From: Gammaproteobacteria bacterium RIFCSPHIGHO2_12_FULL_37_34
GTDB lineage: Bacteria; Pseudomonadota; Gammaproteobacteria; DSM-16500
DNA length: 39,822 nt
Assembly (NCBI GenBank): GCA_001801495.1
Contig: MGXW01000068.1
Coordinates: forward strand, 1-39,822
Direction of reading: 5' to 3'
A program made the translations under genes and the position numbers. Of the stretch, positions 1 to 9,121 are shown piece after piece. The notes below the pieces were generated by a model. The model saw nothing but the letters and a program-made list of their open reading frames with translations, was not told where the DNA came from and searched no databases. Numbering within the stretch: the first letter of the stretch is position 1; every line of letters begins with the position of its first letter.

Positions 1-15
1 TATATACTAGCAGGC

Positions 16-2811
16 ATGACGGTTGCTGCGTTATGCAATATGAATAAAAAATTCGATGAAACAAATCAATCTACTGATCCTGATAACAGTGAATTACATA
101 AATTATATGAATTACAATGGCAACAAAAACAAACATTCTTTCGAAATTTTTTTAATCATAATCCTAAGCAACAGCTCGATTTAGAAATACATACAACTCA
201 TCCAGAGAGTGGTAGTAAAGGAATCAATTTGTTGGTCCTTCTGCTGAAAAATCAGGATGTCGAAACAATAAAGCAATTACTAGCTAACGATCCTAAAAAA
301 ATCATCCCTTTAACTTATCAAGTTATGGTACAACTTATCGGCTATCAATATGATGATATTTTACAAAATTTACTTGATCGCGACTCCACACTCATCCCTT
401 ATTTAAATCATCAAATAAGCATTATGCTCATTGGGCAGGGAAAATTTGATTTACTAAACAATTTATTAGATCGTAATTTATTATTATTAGATCGTCATCT
501 ATCAGGTGAACTTGATTTAACAAGTGCGATTAATGTAATAGACAAAATCGATCTCGATAAAAAAGAAAAGTTAAAACTCCATGCACAAGAAAAAATTTTT
601 ACGCTAAAAGCTATTTTAACTAATAATAAAAAAGACGATGTATTGGAAAAAATAGGAGAATACAATATAGCAGTCCAGCTGGCAAAAACTAAAGCCGAAG
701 AATCTTCCTCATCTTTAAAAACACCTAAGATATTAAACATTATTCCTCCTGTGATCGAGGCTCCACCTAAAATCACATGCGAGGAACAATTAAAGCAATT
801 ATTTGGCGAACCCTCTCCTACTAACCCTATTCAATTTACAATTGAACAATCAAAAAAACCAGAAGAAATAACACTTACTATTGAAGGAGCAGGACCTCTT
901 GTTACCGCTCTTCACGCTATAATAAAAAACACCAATTTCTCTCCCAAATTGACTATGATCAAAGGAGGAAAAGGCCGTATTACATTAATTGCTAAAAGAA
1001 AGGCACTTCAAGCAGAGTTCTTCGATAACAAGAAACGCAATCAGGACTTACAACGATGGAAACAAACTCCTTCTAATCAACTTTTAAAAAAATCAACTAC
1101 TAAAAATCAACCTCCTTCTCCTTTAGAAATAGGATCACCTATCAGCTCATCCTATCCTATAACCTTAAATGAAGCGGAGCAAATCTCTCTTATAAAATGC
1201 GTGCGAGCTGCTTTTTGCGATGCACAAGATATACAATTTGAGTGGGGCAAAGAAGAAGAGCAGGCTTACCTTCTGATTACTCTTCCTCAAACATCTCCAT
1301 GGATGATTCGAGAACCAAAAGGGGAACATACAGCATTTTACCCCTGTTCAATGGATGATAATTTGATTCAAAAACAAATGTTATCTCGATTAACTGCCGA
1401 TAATGCTGCAAAAAGTGAATATGATCCTAATACACACACCATTAAACTTATTCCAAAACAAAACATACATTCTCTTCTTGCGCTTGCATTACCACTTCAA
1501 TTACATGAGGATGTCTTTAATTACTTAAAAAGCAATAAATATCTACATATAACTGAATCCTCCGAACAAGAAGAAATTTCATCACATTTACTGCAACAAC
1601 CTAAGCAGGAAAGTTTCTCTGAACAGCAAGAGCAGCAAAACAGTGCATTACCCGATCTTGTTAAACAATTATTAAAACTTGTTTCACCAGAAACTTCTTG
1701 GAATTTTTTAAATGATCAAAACATTAACCTGTTGAAGTCTCGTAAAACAAATAAAGATCGTAAAAAAATACAAATCAATTATGATTATGCTGCTATACAA
1801 CGAATAGGCGTATGGGATTCATTAGATTTTTTTAATGCATTAAAAAAATCATTTGATGATGCAGGATGGTTAGAGTTCATGAACGTTTATTCTGATGAAT
1901 TATCTAAAACAGTAACAATTATTGTGGATACCACCAATACAACATTCATAACATGCGTAAATAATAGCAATGATTCCCAAAAAATACAGGAAGTGCAGGA
2001 AATATTTTCTAGATGGAAAGAAAAAAATCAACCTCAAGAAATCCCATATAAAAAATTACCATCCACACCCACAGATGATGCCGTGCTAAGAAGCGCCCAT
2101 CAGGAAAATAAAGAGGGAAATCAAGCCGAATATCAGTATTTTACTCTCAATCAATGTGAATTTGCCAATCTTCAACATCATTTTACAGAACTTACAAAAA
2201 TTACTCCCGGCAAGATTTCTGAATATAACTTTCCTCTTTATAGTATTTTTTTGCTGCATACCTTCTTGCTTTGCCGATTATTAGGCAATAAAAATATTAC
2301 TTTTTACGATTTTCGCAATTTTATTCGTCATGAACGCAACAAAACATACTGGTTAGAATTGCATAATATCGTGTCCGATATTATAAAATCTCTAGAAAAA
2401 GAAAATATAACAACCCTATCTTTTACTCCAACATTGTTTCAAAAAATAAACTTGCGGCTTCCAACCCAAGAAATAGAATTATTACAAATCAAATTGGCAT
2501 GTATTCGTTCAAATGGGTCTTCGATAGGTGATGAGAGTGAGCAAAAAAATAAACTCCTTCAATCTTACCAAGAAGAAGCCTGTAAGTTAACTAGCAATTC
2601 GACTTTAAATCAAGAACAAAAACGTGATGCTTTGTTAATGATGTATGCCTTAATTGGAGATATTCAAAAAGGTGACAACATTGAAAACGAAATCTATCAA
2701 CAATTGGGGCATATAAAGTTTTCGGAAAATTCTTATACAAACGTTGCTAATGATTTATATCAGCGCATCCCGCAACAAAATAACCATCCATCTTCTCAAA
2801 TGACGAGATAA
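16..2811 (+). CDS. Large unrecognised protein with N-terminal 31-residue helical repeats (effector-like)
   Basis: I do not recognise this 931-residue protein. It is rich in Gln, Asn, Lys and Glu and has no signal peptide or clear membrane segment, so it looks soluble. Residues about 70-165 hold a repeat with an exact 31-residue period: the starts LLANDP, LLDRDS and LLDRNL fall at residues 88, 119 and 150, with hydrophobic helix patterns between them, as in degenerate ankyrin- or PPR-like solenoids. The rest shows no motif I can name. The reading frame is open to the left edge, so the true start may lie outside the window; the ATG codons at 16 and 40 both lack a well-spaced Shine-Dalgarno. The size, Gln/Asn richness and solenoid-like start resemble secreted effectors of intracellular Legionellales. 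That function is inference only. Confidence 0.75.
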   Translation: MTVAALCNMNKKFDETNQSTDPDNSELHKLYELQWQQKQTFFRNFFNHNPKQQLDLEIHTTHPESGSKGINLLVLLLKNQDVETIKQLLANDPKKIIPLTYQVMVQLIGYQYDDILQNLLDRDSTLIPYLNHQISIMLIGQGKFDLLNNLLDRNLLLLDRHLSGELDLTSAINVIDKIDLDKKEKLKLHAQEKIFTLKAILTNNKKDDVLEKIGEYNIAVQLAKTKAEESSSSLKTPKILNIIPPVIEAPPKITCEEQLKQLFGEPSPTNPIQFTIEQSKKPEEITLTIEGAGPLVTALHAIIKNTNFSPKLTMIKGGKGRITLIAKRKALQAEFFDNKKRNQDLQRWKQTPSNQLLKKSTTKNQPPSPLEIGSPISSSYPITLNEAEQISLIKCVRAAFCDAQDIQFEWGKEEEQAYLLITLPQTSPWMIREPKGEHTAFYPCSMDDNLIQKQMLSRLTADNAAKSEYDPNTHTIKLIPKQNIHSLLALALPLQLHEDVFNYLKSNKYLHITESSEQEEISSHLLQQPKQESFSEQQEQQNSALPDLVKQLLKLVSPETSWNFLNDQNINLLKSRKTNKDRKKIQINYDYAAIQRIGVWDSLDFFNALKKSFDDAGWLEFMNVYSDELSKTVTIIVDTTNTTFITCVNNSNDSQKIQEVQEIFSRWKEKNQPQEIPYKKLPSTPTDDAVLRSAHQENKEGNQAEYQYFTLNQCEFANLQHHFTELTKITPGKISEYNFPLYSIFLLHTFLLCRLLGNKNITFYDFRNFIRHERNKTYWLELHNIVSDIIKSLEKENITTLSFTPTLFQKINLRLPTQEIELLQIKLACIRSNGSSIGDESEQKNKLLQSYQEEACKLTSNSTLNQEQKRDALLMMYALIGDIQKGDNIENEIYQQLGHIKFSENSYTNVANDLYQRIPQQNNHPSSQMTR

Positions 2812-2815
2812 CCAT

Positions 2816-2968
2816 ATGCTGCCACGTTATATACTACCACGTTTTGCTCCATCTACTATTAGAGCAAAAGATGATTTGTCATTGTTAAAAAAAGAAAATT
2901 TCCCACCGCCTCAAGTAAGTCATCATTCGTATTTTAATAACAAAAGAAAAGAGGACCCCATTTGCTAA
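2816..2968 (+). CDS. Possible small protein of 50 residues
   Basis: An ATG-started open frame of 50 codons begins four bases after the stop of the 931-residue gene and ends shortly before the convergent slipin gene. The product begins MLPRYILPRF and is basic and Pro-rich; it matches nothing I recognise. The tight spacing would allow translational coupling, but there is no clear ribosome binding site, so it may be a chance frame or the decayed end of a longer gene. Confidence 0.3.
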   Translation: MLPRYILPRFAPSTIRAKDDLSLLKKENFPPPQVSHHSYFNNKRKEDPIC

Positions 2969-2990
2969 AAATCAATGTGGTAAATAAGGC

Positions 2991-3737
2991 TTATTTCTGC
3001 TCCTTACTAAACATGGACATCAATTCGATAGGTACAGGAAACACAATAGTGGAAGTCTTATCACTTGCGATATTTGTCAACGTTTGTAAATAACGCAATT
3101 GTAAAGCTTGCGATTGTTGGGATAATACTTGCGCTGCTTCCAATAATTTTTTAGAGGCTTGCAACTCACCATCTGCATAAATCACTTTTGCACGACGTTC
3201 GCGTTCCGCTTCTGCTTGCTGCGCAATAGCACGCACCATGCTTTCATTGATGTCAATGCGTTTAATTTCAACCATGCTAATTTTTATTCCCCAAGCATCG
3301 GTATGTTCATCTAATATTTTTTGAATATCAGTATTTAATTTGGTTCGCTCGGCAAGCATATCATCTAACTCATGCTGCCCTAATACTGAACGTAAAGTCG
3401 TTTGCGCTAATTGACTCACCGCCGCACTATAATCTTCTACCTGGATAACAGCACGCTCTGGATTAATAACACGGAAATAAACCACAGCACTTACTTGTAC
3501 AGACACATTATCTCGAGAAATGACATCTTGTGGTGGAACATCCATAACAACTGTGCGTAATTGCACTCGCACAATTTGTTGGATACCTGGAATAATCACA
3601 ATCAACCCAGGCCCTTTTACTTTCCAAAAACGTCCGAGTGTAAAGACGACCGCGCGCTCATATTCACGTAAGACATGAAAAATATTAAATAAGATGAGTA
3701 AAAGAATAAGCGCAATAACAAGATAAGTAATATACAT
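2991..3737 (-). CDS. SPFH/band 7 slipin (stomatin-like membrane protein)
   Basis: This 248-residue protein is a membrane-anchored SPFH-domain protein of the slipin (stomatin/podocin) class. Such proteins oligomerise at the inner membrane and scaffold proteases or membrane microdomains. Residues 1-22 form one hydrophobic segment. The band 7 domain follows, with the typical stretches EYERAVVFTLGRF, KGPGLIVIIPGIQ and DNVSVQVSAVVYFRV, then a charged Ala/Glu-rich coiled coil (AQQAEAERERRAK). I chose the ATG at 3737 because AGGAGC sits eight bases upstream; a longer in-frame start at 3773 would run into hemC and lacks such a site. It lies directly downstream of hemC. The NfeD-type membrane protease that usually accompanies slipins is not adjacent. 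The precise role is unknown. Confidence 0.9.
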   Translation of the reverse strand: MYITYLVIALILLLILFNIFHVLREYERAVVFTLGRFWKVKGPGLIVIIPGIQQIVRVQLRTVVMDVPPQDVISRDNVSVQVSAVVYFRVINPERAVIQVEDYSAAVSQLAQTTLRSVLGQHELDDMLAERTKLNTDIQKILDEHTDAWGIKISMVEIKRIDINESMVRAIAQQAEAERERRAKVIYADGELQASKKLLEAAQVLSQQSQALQLRYLQTLTNIASDKTSTIVFPVPIELMSMFSKEQK

Positions 3738-3756
3738 AAAATATAGCTCCTGATTT

Positions 3757-4683
3757 CTACACCTTAAAGTCACGCAAAATTTTATCCGCTCCTTGCTGCA
3801 ACAATTCGTAAGCGACGCGTATTCCTATGGTTTCTGCTTGTGCGCTTATTCCCTGGCTCGCTGCACGAAGCACAAACACACCATCATGACTTGCGACTAG
3901 GCCACGTAAACTTAACACATCATGATGAATTTCCGCATAAGAAGCAACTGGCACTTGACATCCGCCACCCACATATCGACACATAGCTCGCTCGGCAATG
4001 ACACAAGCATAAGTAATAGTGTGATTAAGCGGTGCGATCATTTCTTTCATTTGTTCATCTTGCTCACGACACTCTATTCCCAAGGCTCCTTGCCCTGCAG
4101 CCGGAAGTATATGCTCCACTGAAAAATAATGGCGTATCCGTGAAGTTAAATTCATGCGTATGATGCCGGCACCCGCAAGTATAATTGCATCAAAATCACC
4201 CCGATCTAAGCGATGAATTCTGGTTTGAATGTTCCCGCGTAAATTCTGCAATTCAATATCTAAACACATTGCTCGTACTTGGGTTTGTCGACGTAAACTA
4301 GACGTACCTATTATCGCACCTCTTGGCAATTCCTTAAGCGAACTATATTGGTTAGATAAAAACACATCGCGAGCTTCTTGTCTTTCAGTGATAACCGGCA
4401 AACATAATCCTGGCGGTAACTCCATAGGAACATCTTTCATGGCGTGCACAGCGATATCTGCTTGTCCATTCAACAACGCTTCTTCTAATTCTTTAACAAA
4501 TAAGCCTTTACCACCAATAGTGGTTAGCGCACTATCTAAGTGTTTGTCTGCTGCAGTAGTCATCCCTAATAATTCAATCGACAGATAGGGATGATAGGCT
4601 AAAAGCGCTGCTTTAACCCATTCTGCTTGATAAAGAGCAAGCGGACTTTCGCGAGTAGCAATAATCAAACGTCGTTTTGTCAT
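3757..4683 (-). CDS. hemC: Porphobilinogen deaminase (hydroxymethylbilane synthase)
   Basis: HemC condenses four porphobilinogen molecules into hydroxymethylbilane in cytosolic haem biosynthesis. The 308-residue length is normal. Visible hallmarks are the N-terminal IATRESPLAL, the catalytic Asp84 in HAMKDVP, the substrate-binding run GTSSLRRQ near residues 126-133, and Cys242 in VGGGCQVPVASYA, which carries the dipyrromethane cofactor. The gene is divergent from ubiK across about 57 bases. It is followed by a slipin rather than hemD, hemX or hemY, so the usual gammaproteobacterial hem cluster is not kept here. Confidence 0.97.
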   Translation of the reverse strand: MTKRRLIIATRESPLALYQAEWVKAALLAYHPYLSIELLGMTTAADKHLDSALTTIGGKGLFVKELEEALLNGQADIAVHAMKDVPMELPPGLCLPVITERQEARDVFLSNQYSSLKELPRGAIIGTSSLRRQTQVRAMCLDIELQNLRGNIQTRIHRLDRGDFDAIILAGAGIIRMNLTSRIRHYFSVEHILPAAGQGALGIECREQDEQMKEMIAPLNHTITYACVIAERAMCRYVGGGCQVPVASYAEIHHDVLSLRGLVASHDGVFVLRAASQGISAQAETIGIRVAYELLQQGADKILRDFKV

Positions 4684-4740
4684 AGAGGTTCTACCAGAAA
4701 ATACGTTATACTATAACTATTAAAATAATGGATGGATACT
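4684..4740. promoter_or_regulatory. Divergent promoter region hemC/ubiK
   Basis: This short AT-rich spacer must drive hemC to the left and ubiK-nudF-parE to the right. On the plus strand TATACT at 4707-4712 is a plausible -10 element. On the minus strand overlapping TATAGT and TATAAC hexamers are candidates. No good -35 hexamer is visible in either direction, so the assignment is weak. Confidence 0.35.
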
Positions 4741-4995
4741 ATGCCTAAAGCCGATTTCTTAAAAAATATAGCCGATCAATTATGTGAAGCGATTCCTTCA
4801 AACCTTGGCACACTTAAAAAAGATTTTGAAAAAAGCTGCCAACGCATTCTAAATAGCGCATTTTCTAAACTAGAGCTTGTTACTCGAGAAGAATTTGACG
4901 CAGAAAGCAAGGTGCTATTGCGTACACGTAAAAAATTAGAAGAATTAGAAAAAAAACTTCACGCATTAGAAACTAAATTAAAATCACGTCAATGA
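4741..4995 (+). CDS. ubiK: Ubiquinone biosynthesis accessory factor UbiK
   Basis: UbiK (formerly YqiC, BMFP family) is a small membrane-associated coiled-coil protein that supports the ubiquinone biosynthesis complex during aerobic growth. The 84-residue product has an amphipathic N-terminal half, then the family signature LVTREEFDAESKVLLRTR and a C-terminal Leu/Glu/Lys coiled coil (KKLEELEKKLHALE). I preferred the ATG at 4741 over the one at 4732 because a GGA lies just upstream and family members start close to this point. Its stop overlaps the nudF start in an ATGA arrangement, so the two are translationally coupled. Confidence 0.9.
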   Translation: MPKADFLKNIADQLCEAIPSNLGTLKKDFEKSCQRILNSAFSKLELVTREEFDAESKVLLRTRKKLEELEKKLHALETKLKSRQ

Positions 4996-5615
4996 ATGAT
5001 CAATTAACACCTTTTTCTCATGACGATTATGATATTATAAAACGCGAGGTACTTTATAAAGGTATTTTTAGCCTTGCACGTTATCACATTCGTCATCACC
5101 TCTTTAACGGCGCCTGGAGTAACGTTTATACTAGAGAAATTCTAGAGCGCCAATCGGCTGCTGCTGTATTACCATATGACCCCGTACTTGATCATGTTAT
5201 TCTAATTGAACAATTTCGTGCTGGTGCGATTGCTAATCCACAAAGTCCTTGGTTAATAGAAGTCGTTGCTGGAGTATATAATAATGAAAAAGTGGAAGAT
5301 GTTGCTAAACGCGAAGCAAATGAAGAAGCGGGTTGTAACATTCTAGATCTTTACCCTATTTGTGATTATTTCGTTAGCCCAGGTGGTAGTAATGAATATT
5401 TAAACTTGTATTGCGGCAAAGTGGATGCTAGTGAAGCAGGAGGGACGCACGGATTACCAGAAGAAAACGAAGATATTCGCGCTTTTTCGTTACCTCTTGA
5501 TGAAGCACTTACCCTGTTACAAGAAGGTAAAATTAAAACTGCGCCAGTCATTATTTCTTTATTATGGTTACAAATTAACCGAGAATGGTTGAAACAATTA
5601 TGGTCGACAAAATAA
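4992..5615 (+). CDS. nudF: ADP-ribose pyrophosphatase, Nudix family
   Basis: This 207-residue Nudix hydrolase most resembles NudF, which splits ADP-ribose into AMP and ribose 5-phosphate in the cytosol. The N-terminal part (RYHIRHHLFNGAWS) and the IEQFRAGA motif fit that subfamily. The Nudix box is at about residues 94-115 and contains REANEEAG with the metal-binding Glu residues. The loop between the first Gly and the next conserved Glu is one residue shorter than the canonical G-x5-E pattern, while the catalytic half is intact. ATGA overlap with ubiK upstream and overlap with parE downstream indicate one transcript. Confidence 0.92.
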   Translation: MNDQLTPFSHDDYDIIKREVLYKGIFSLARYHIRHHLFNGAWSNVYTREILERQSAAAVLPYDPVLDHVILIEQFRAGAIANPQSPWLIEVVAGVYNNEKVEDVAKREANEEAGCNILDLYPICDYFVSPGGSNEYLNLYCGKVDASEAGGTHGLPEENEDIRAFSLPLDEALTLLQEGKIKTAPVIISLLWLQINREWLKQLWSTK

Positions 5616-7513
5616 ATTCCAGAACATCTGCTTACACTACTGAAGCGATCGAAGTATTAAGCGGTCTTGAACCTGTACGTCGTCGCCCTGGTATGTATAC
5701 CGATACCACTTGCCCTAATCATTTGGCACACGAAGTAATTGATAATAGCGTAGATGAAGCCTTAGAAGGCCATGCAAAACGCTTGGATGTTATTTTACAT
5801 AAAGATCATTCCTTAGACGTGACCGATGATGGCCGCGGCATGCCTGTTGATATTCATTCTGAAGAAAAAGTATCAGGCGTTGAACTCATTCTCACTCGCT
5901 TACATAGCGGCGCAAAATTTTCGAATAAACAATATCGATTTTCTGGTGGATTACACGGTGTCGGTATTTCAGTTGTAAATGCTTTATCAAAAAAATTAGA
6001 AGTGGTCATTAAACGTAATGGCCATATTTATTCAATGAAATTTGCAAATGGTGATAAAACAACAAAATTAGAAACCATAGGTCAAACAAATAAAGGCGAA
6101 TCAGGAACCAAAATACATTTTTGGCCAAACGAAAAATATTTTGATTCAGCGCGATTTGCAGTGAGCAAATTAAAACATACCTTGCGCGCAAAAGCCGTGC
6201 TGTGTCCAAGGTTACATGTCACATTCACTGATAAAAACACCAATGAAACGCAAGAGTGGTATTACGAAAATGGCATGTCCAATTATTTAGAAGAAGCACT
6301 AGAGAAAGCGGAACATATTCCTGAAGAACCTTTCTTGGGTTCTTTCGCAAGTGAACACGAAGCCATTGATTGGGCAGTTACTTGGGTCGTTGATGGCGAA
6401 AATATAGTCAGCGAAAGCTATGTGAATCTCATTCCTACGCCTCTTGGCGGCACGCATGTTTCTGGTTTTCGTGTGGGTTTATCTGAAGCCTTGCGTGAAT
6501 TTTGTGAATTTCGTAATTTGCTTCCACGCGGTATCAAATTAAGTCCTGATGATGTTTGGGATCAATGCGCTCATATTATTTCGGTAAAATTACATAATCC
6601 ACAATTTTCTGGACAAACAAAAGAGCGTCTTTCTTCACGAGAATGCTCTACATTTGTTTCAGGAGTGGTAAAAGATGCATTTAGTTTATGGCTAAATCAA
6701 CACGTTGCCTTAGGTGAAACCATCGCCAATCTTGCTATCAGTAATGCGCAAAAGCGCTTGAAAGCAGCACAAACGGTTGCCCGTAAAAAAATAACTGCAG
6801 GTCCTGCATTACCTGGTAAATTAATTGATTGTTCACAACAAGATGTTAAACGGAGTGAATTGTTTTTAGTGGAAGGAGATTCAGCCGGAGGTTCCGCACG
6901 ACAAGCACGCAACCGAGAATTTCAAGCAGTCATGCCATTACGTGGTAAAATTTTGAATACTTGGGAAGTGGATTCAAACGAAGTATTATCCTCACAAGAA
7001 ATTCATGATATTTCTGTGGCCATCGGCGTCGATCCAGGGTCAAGTCAACTGGATGATTTACGTTATGGTAAGGTTTGCATTTTAGCAGACGCTGACTCTG
7101 ACGGTAATCACATTGCCACCTTACTGTGCGCCTTATTTGTTAAACATTTTCGACCACTCGTTGAAACTGGGCATATTTATATTGCTATGCCACCACTCTT
7201 TCGTATTGATCATGGCAAAGAAGTGTATTACGCACTTGATGAAGCTGAAAAACAGGGCATATTAGATCGCATCACTGCTGAATATAAAGAAAAGAAACCC
7301 AAAATTGGCGTGATTCGCTTCAAAGGCTTAGGTGAGATGAATCCTATGCAACTTCGTGAAACCACCATGGATCCTAATACACGTCGTCTCATGCAATTAA
7401 CGATTAAAGCAAAAGATAACACAGATGAAATGTTAGATATGTTACTTGCTAAAAAACGTGCGCATGATCGCAAAACATGGTTAGAAGAAAAAGGAAATTT
7501 GGCAGAAACATAG
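5600..7513 (+). CDS. parE: DNA topoisomerase IV subunit B
   Basis: ParE is the ATPase subunit of topoisomerase IV, which decatenates sister chromosomes together with ParC. The GHKL ATPase domain has EVIDNSVDEAL, DDGRGMPVD and GLHGVGISVVNALS. The transducer domain follows, then the TOPRIM domain with EGDSAGGSA and DADSDGNHIATLL. The length of about 637 residues is normal for ParE and too short for GyrB of this group. The ATG at 5600 gives the start closest to E. coli ParE; the ATG at 5585 in the same frame is possible. Either start overlaps the end of nudF. The partner parC lies about 5.4 kb downstream on the same strand. Confidence 0.97.
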   Translation: MVDKINSRTSAYTTEAIEVLSGLEPVRRRPGMYTDTTCPNHLAHEVIDNSVDEALEGHAKRLDVILHKDHSLDVTDDGRGMPVDIHSEEKVSGVELILTRLHSGAKFSNKQYRFSGGLHGVGISVVNALSKKLEVVIKRNGHIYSMKFANGDKTTKLETIGQTNKGESGTKIHFWPNEKYFDSARFAVSKLKHTLRAKAVLCPRLHVTFTDKNTNETQEWYYENGMSNYLEEALEKAEHIPEEPFLGSFASEHEAIDWAVTWVVDGENIVSESYVNLIPTPLGGTHVSGFRVGLSEALREFCEFRNLLPRGIKLSPDDVWDQCAHIISVKLHNPQFSGQTKERLSSRECSTFVSGVVKDAFSLWLNQHVALGETIANLAISNAQKRLKAAQTVARKKITAGPALPGKLIDCSQQDVKRSELFLVEGDSAGGSARQARNREFQAVMPLRGKILNTWEVDSNEVLSSQEIHDISVAIGVDPGSSQLDDLRYGKVCILADADSDGNHIATLLCALFVKHFRPLVETGHIYIAMPPLFRIDHGKEVYYALDEAEKQGILDRITAEYKEKKPKIGVIRFKGLGEMNPMQLRETTMDPNTRRLMQLTIKAKDNTDEMLDMLLAKKRAHDRKTWLEEKGNLAET

Positions 7514-7517
7514 TAAC

Positions 7518-7604
7518 GTGAATATTGTCTAAGCTAAGAGTAAGCTATTGATTTTTTTATTGATAAAAAATCAATAGCTTACTCTTAGCTTAGACAATAT
7601 TCAC
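7518..7604. repeat. Perfect 40-bp inverted repeat with 7-nt loop
   Basis: The left arm (7518-7557) and right arm (7565-7604) are exact reverse complements over 40 bases, separated by the loop TATTGAT. The arms begin GTGAATATTG and end CAATATTCAC. The element fills almost the whole parE-glpK spacer and ends 17 bases before the glpK start. It is AT-rich and the right arm is not followed by a T-tract, so it is not a classical intrinsic terminator. It could be a MITE-like insertion, a dispersed palindrome or an RNase III target in a parE-glpK read-through transcript. Confidence 0.9.
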
Positions 7605-7621
7605 ATTATAGTAGATAAACA

Positions 7622-9121
7622 ATGAATTTTTTACTCGCCATTGATCAAGGCACCACAAATAGCCGTGCGATTATTTTCGATCGACTAGGCAATAGGATGG
7701 CTTCTCATGAAATGCCTCTTACTTCATTTTTTCCTCAAGATGGCTGGATAGAACAAAACCCAGAAGAAATGTTTAATAACACAGTTAGTTGTTGTCGTGA
7801 AGCTTTAAAGAAAGCGAATATAACAGCTGCCAATATTGCAGCAGTTGGTCTATCCAATCAACGTGAAACAACTATTTTATGGGAAAAATATACAGGTAAA
7901 CCAATTTATCCCGCTATCGTTTGGCAAGACAGGCGTACTCATCTCCTTTGTCAGCAATTAAAACAAACTTCATTTGCGCAACTTTTATCACAAAAAACTG
8001 GTTTATTGCTTGATCCTTATTTTTCTGCCACGAAAATTGTTTGGTTATTAGATCATATTGCTGAAACACGTGAACGCGCTGAAAAAGGCGAATTATTATT
8101 TGGCACCGTGGATACTTATTTGTTATGGAAGTTAACAGATGGCCAATCACACGCAACGGATGCGAGCAATGCATCACGCACTTTATTATTTAACATTCAT
8201 ACTCAAGAATGGGATAAAGAAATTCTAACTTATTTTAATATTCCCGCTAATCTATTACCTATCGTTTTAGATAATGCTGCTCATTTTGGTAAGTTAGATG
8301 AAAACATATTAGGTCACTCCATTCCTATTTGTGGCATGGCTGGCGATCAACAGGCTGCTACTATTGGCCAAGCTTGCTTTCAACCCGGTATGGTTAAAGC
8401 AACCTACGGAACCGGCGGGTTCATGCTATTTAATACAGGAACACAAGTGGTCCGTTCACAAAACTGTTTACTCTCAACTGTAGCTTATCGTTTAAATAAT
8501 CATGTGACCTATGGGTTAGAAGGTAGTATTTTTTGCGCTGGTAGCACAGTGAAATGGTTAAGAGATAAATTGCAACTCATTCACTCTGCGGCAGAAACCG
8601 AAACCTTAGCACAGCACATTCATTCGAATGAAGGCGTGTATTTGGTTCCTGCGTTTACCGGATTAGGTGCGCCTTATTGGAACGCAGAAGCACGTGGTGC
8701 TTTATTTGGTTTAACTCGTAATTCTGGAAAAGAACATATTGCTCGCGCTGCATTAGAAAGTGTGGCTTATCAAACCAGAGATTTATTAAATGCTATGTTA
8801 GCAGATAGCCACCAATTGATTGCGGCTTTGCGTGTGGATGGTGGCATGGTTGCTAATCATTGGTTACTGCAATTTTTATCTGACATGTTAAACGTAGAAA
8901 TCCAACAACCTGTTTGTATAGAAACGAGTGCCCTTGGTGTTGCTTTTTTAGCTGGATTACAAATTGGTATGTATGCATCTCTCGAAGAACTAGCAACATT
9001 ATGGCAAAAACAATTACAATTTAACCCACACATGCCAAAGCTACAGCGAGACACATTATACGCTGCCTGGCAACGCGCAGTAAAAAGTGTGATGGATTAT
9101 TCGAGAATGATTACAACCTAA
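7622..9121 (+). CDS. glpK: Glycerol kinase
   Basis: GlpK phosphorylates glycerol to sn-glycerol 3-phosphate with ATP in the cytosol, feeding lipid synthesis or glycolysis. The 499 residues match the family length. Visible signatures of the FGGY kinase fold are DQGTTNSRAI near the N-terminus, SNQRETTILW, VWQDRRT, MAGDQQAATIGQ, ATYGTGGFML and TGLGAPYW, with RVDGGMVAN in the C-terminal domain. No glpF, glpD or glpR is next to it. The start follows the 40-bp palindrome closely and has only a weak ribosome binding site. Its 3' end overlaps the convergent trhO by 11 bases. Confidence 0.97.
   Translation: MNFLLAIDQGTTNSRAIIFDRLGNRMASHEMPLTSFFPQDGWIEQNPEEMFNNTVSCCREALKKANITAANIAAVGLSNQRETTILWEKYTGKPIYPAIVWQDRRTHLLCQQLKQTSFAQLLSQKTGLLLDPYFSATKIVWLLDHIAETRERAEKGELLFGTVDTYLLWKLTDGQSHATDASNASRTLLFNIHTQEWDKEILTYFNIPANLLPIVLDNAAHFGKLDENILGHSIPICGMAGDQQAATIGQACFQPGMVKATYGTGGFMLFNTGTQVVRSQNCLLSTVAYRLNNHVTYGLEGSIFCAGSTVKWLRDKLQLIHSAAETETLAQHIHSNEGVYLVPAFTGLGAPYWNAEARGALFGLTRNSGKEHIARAALESVAYQTRDLLNAMLADSHQLIAALRVDGGMVANHWLLQFLSDMLNVEIQQPVCIETSALGVAFLAGLQIGMYASLEELATLWQKQLQFNPHMPKLQRDTLYAAWQRAVKSVMDYSRMITT

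Noticed and set aside
7518..7604. 40-bp palindrome as an intrinsic terminator of parE
   Set aside because: The stem is AT-rich and the right arm is followed by CACATTATAG, not a T-tract, so it does not fit an intrinsic terminator.
8062..8077. CACGTG-centred site inside glpK resembling parS
   Set aside because: The flanks (TGAAA and AACGC) do not match the parS pattern TGTTTCACGTGAAACA, and the site lies in coding sequence.
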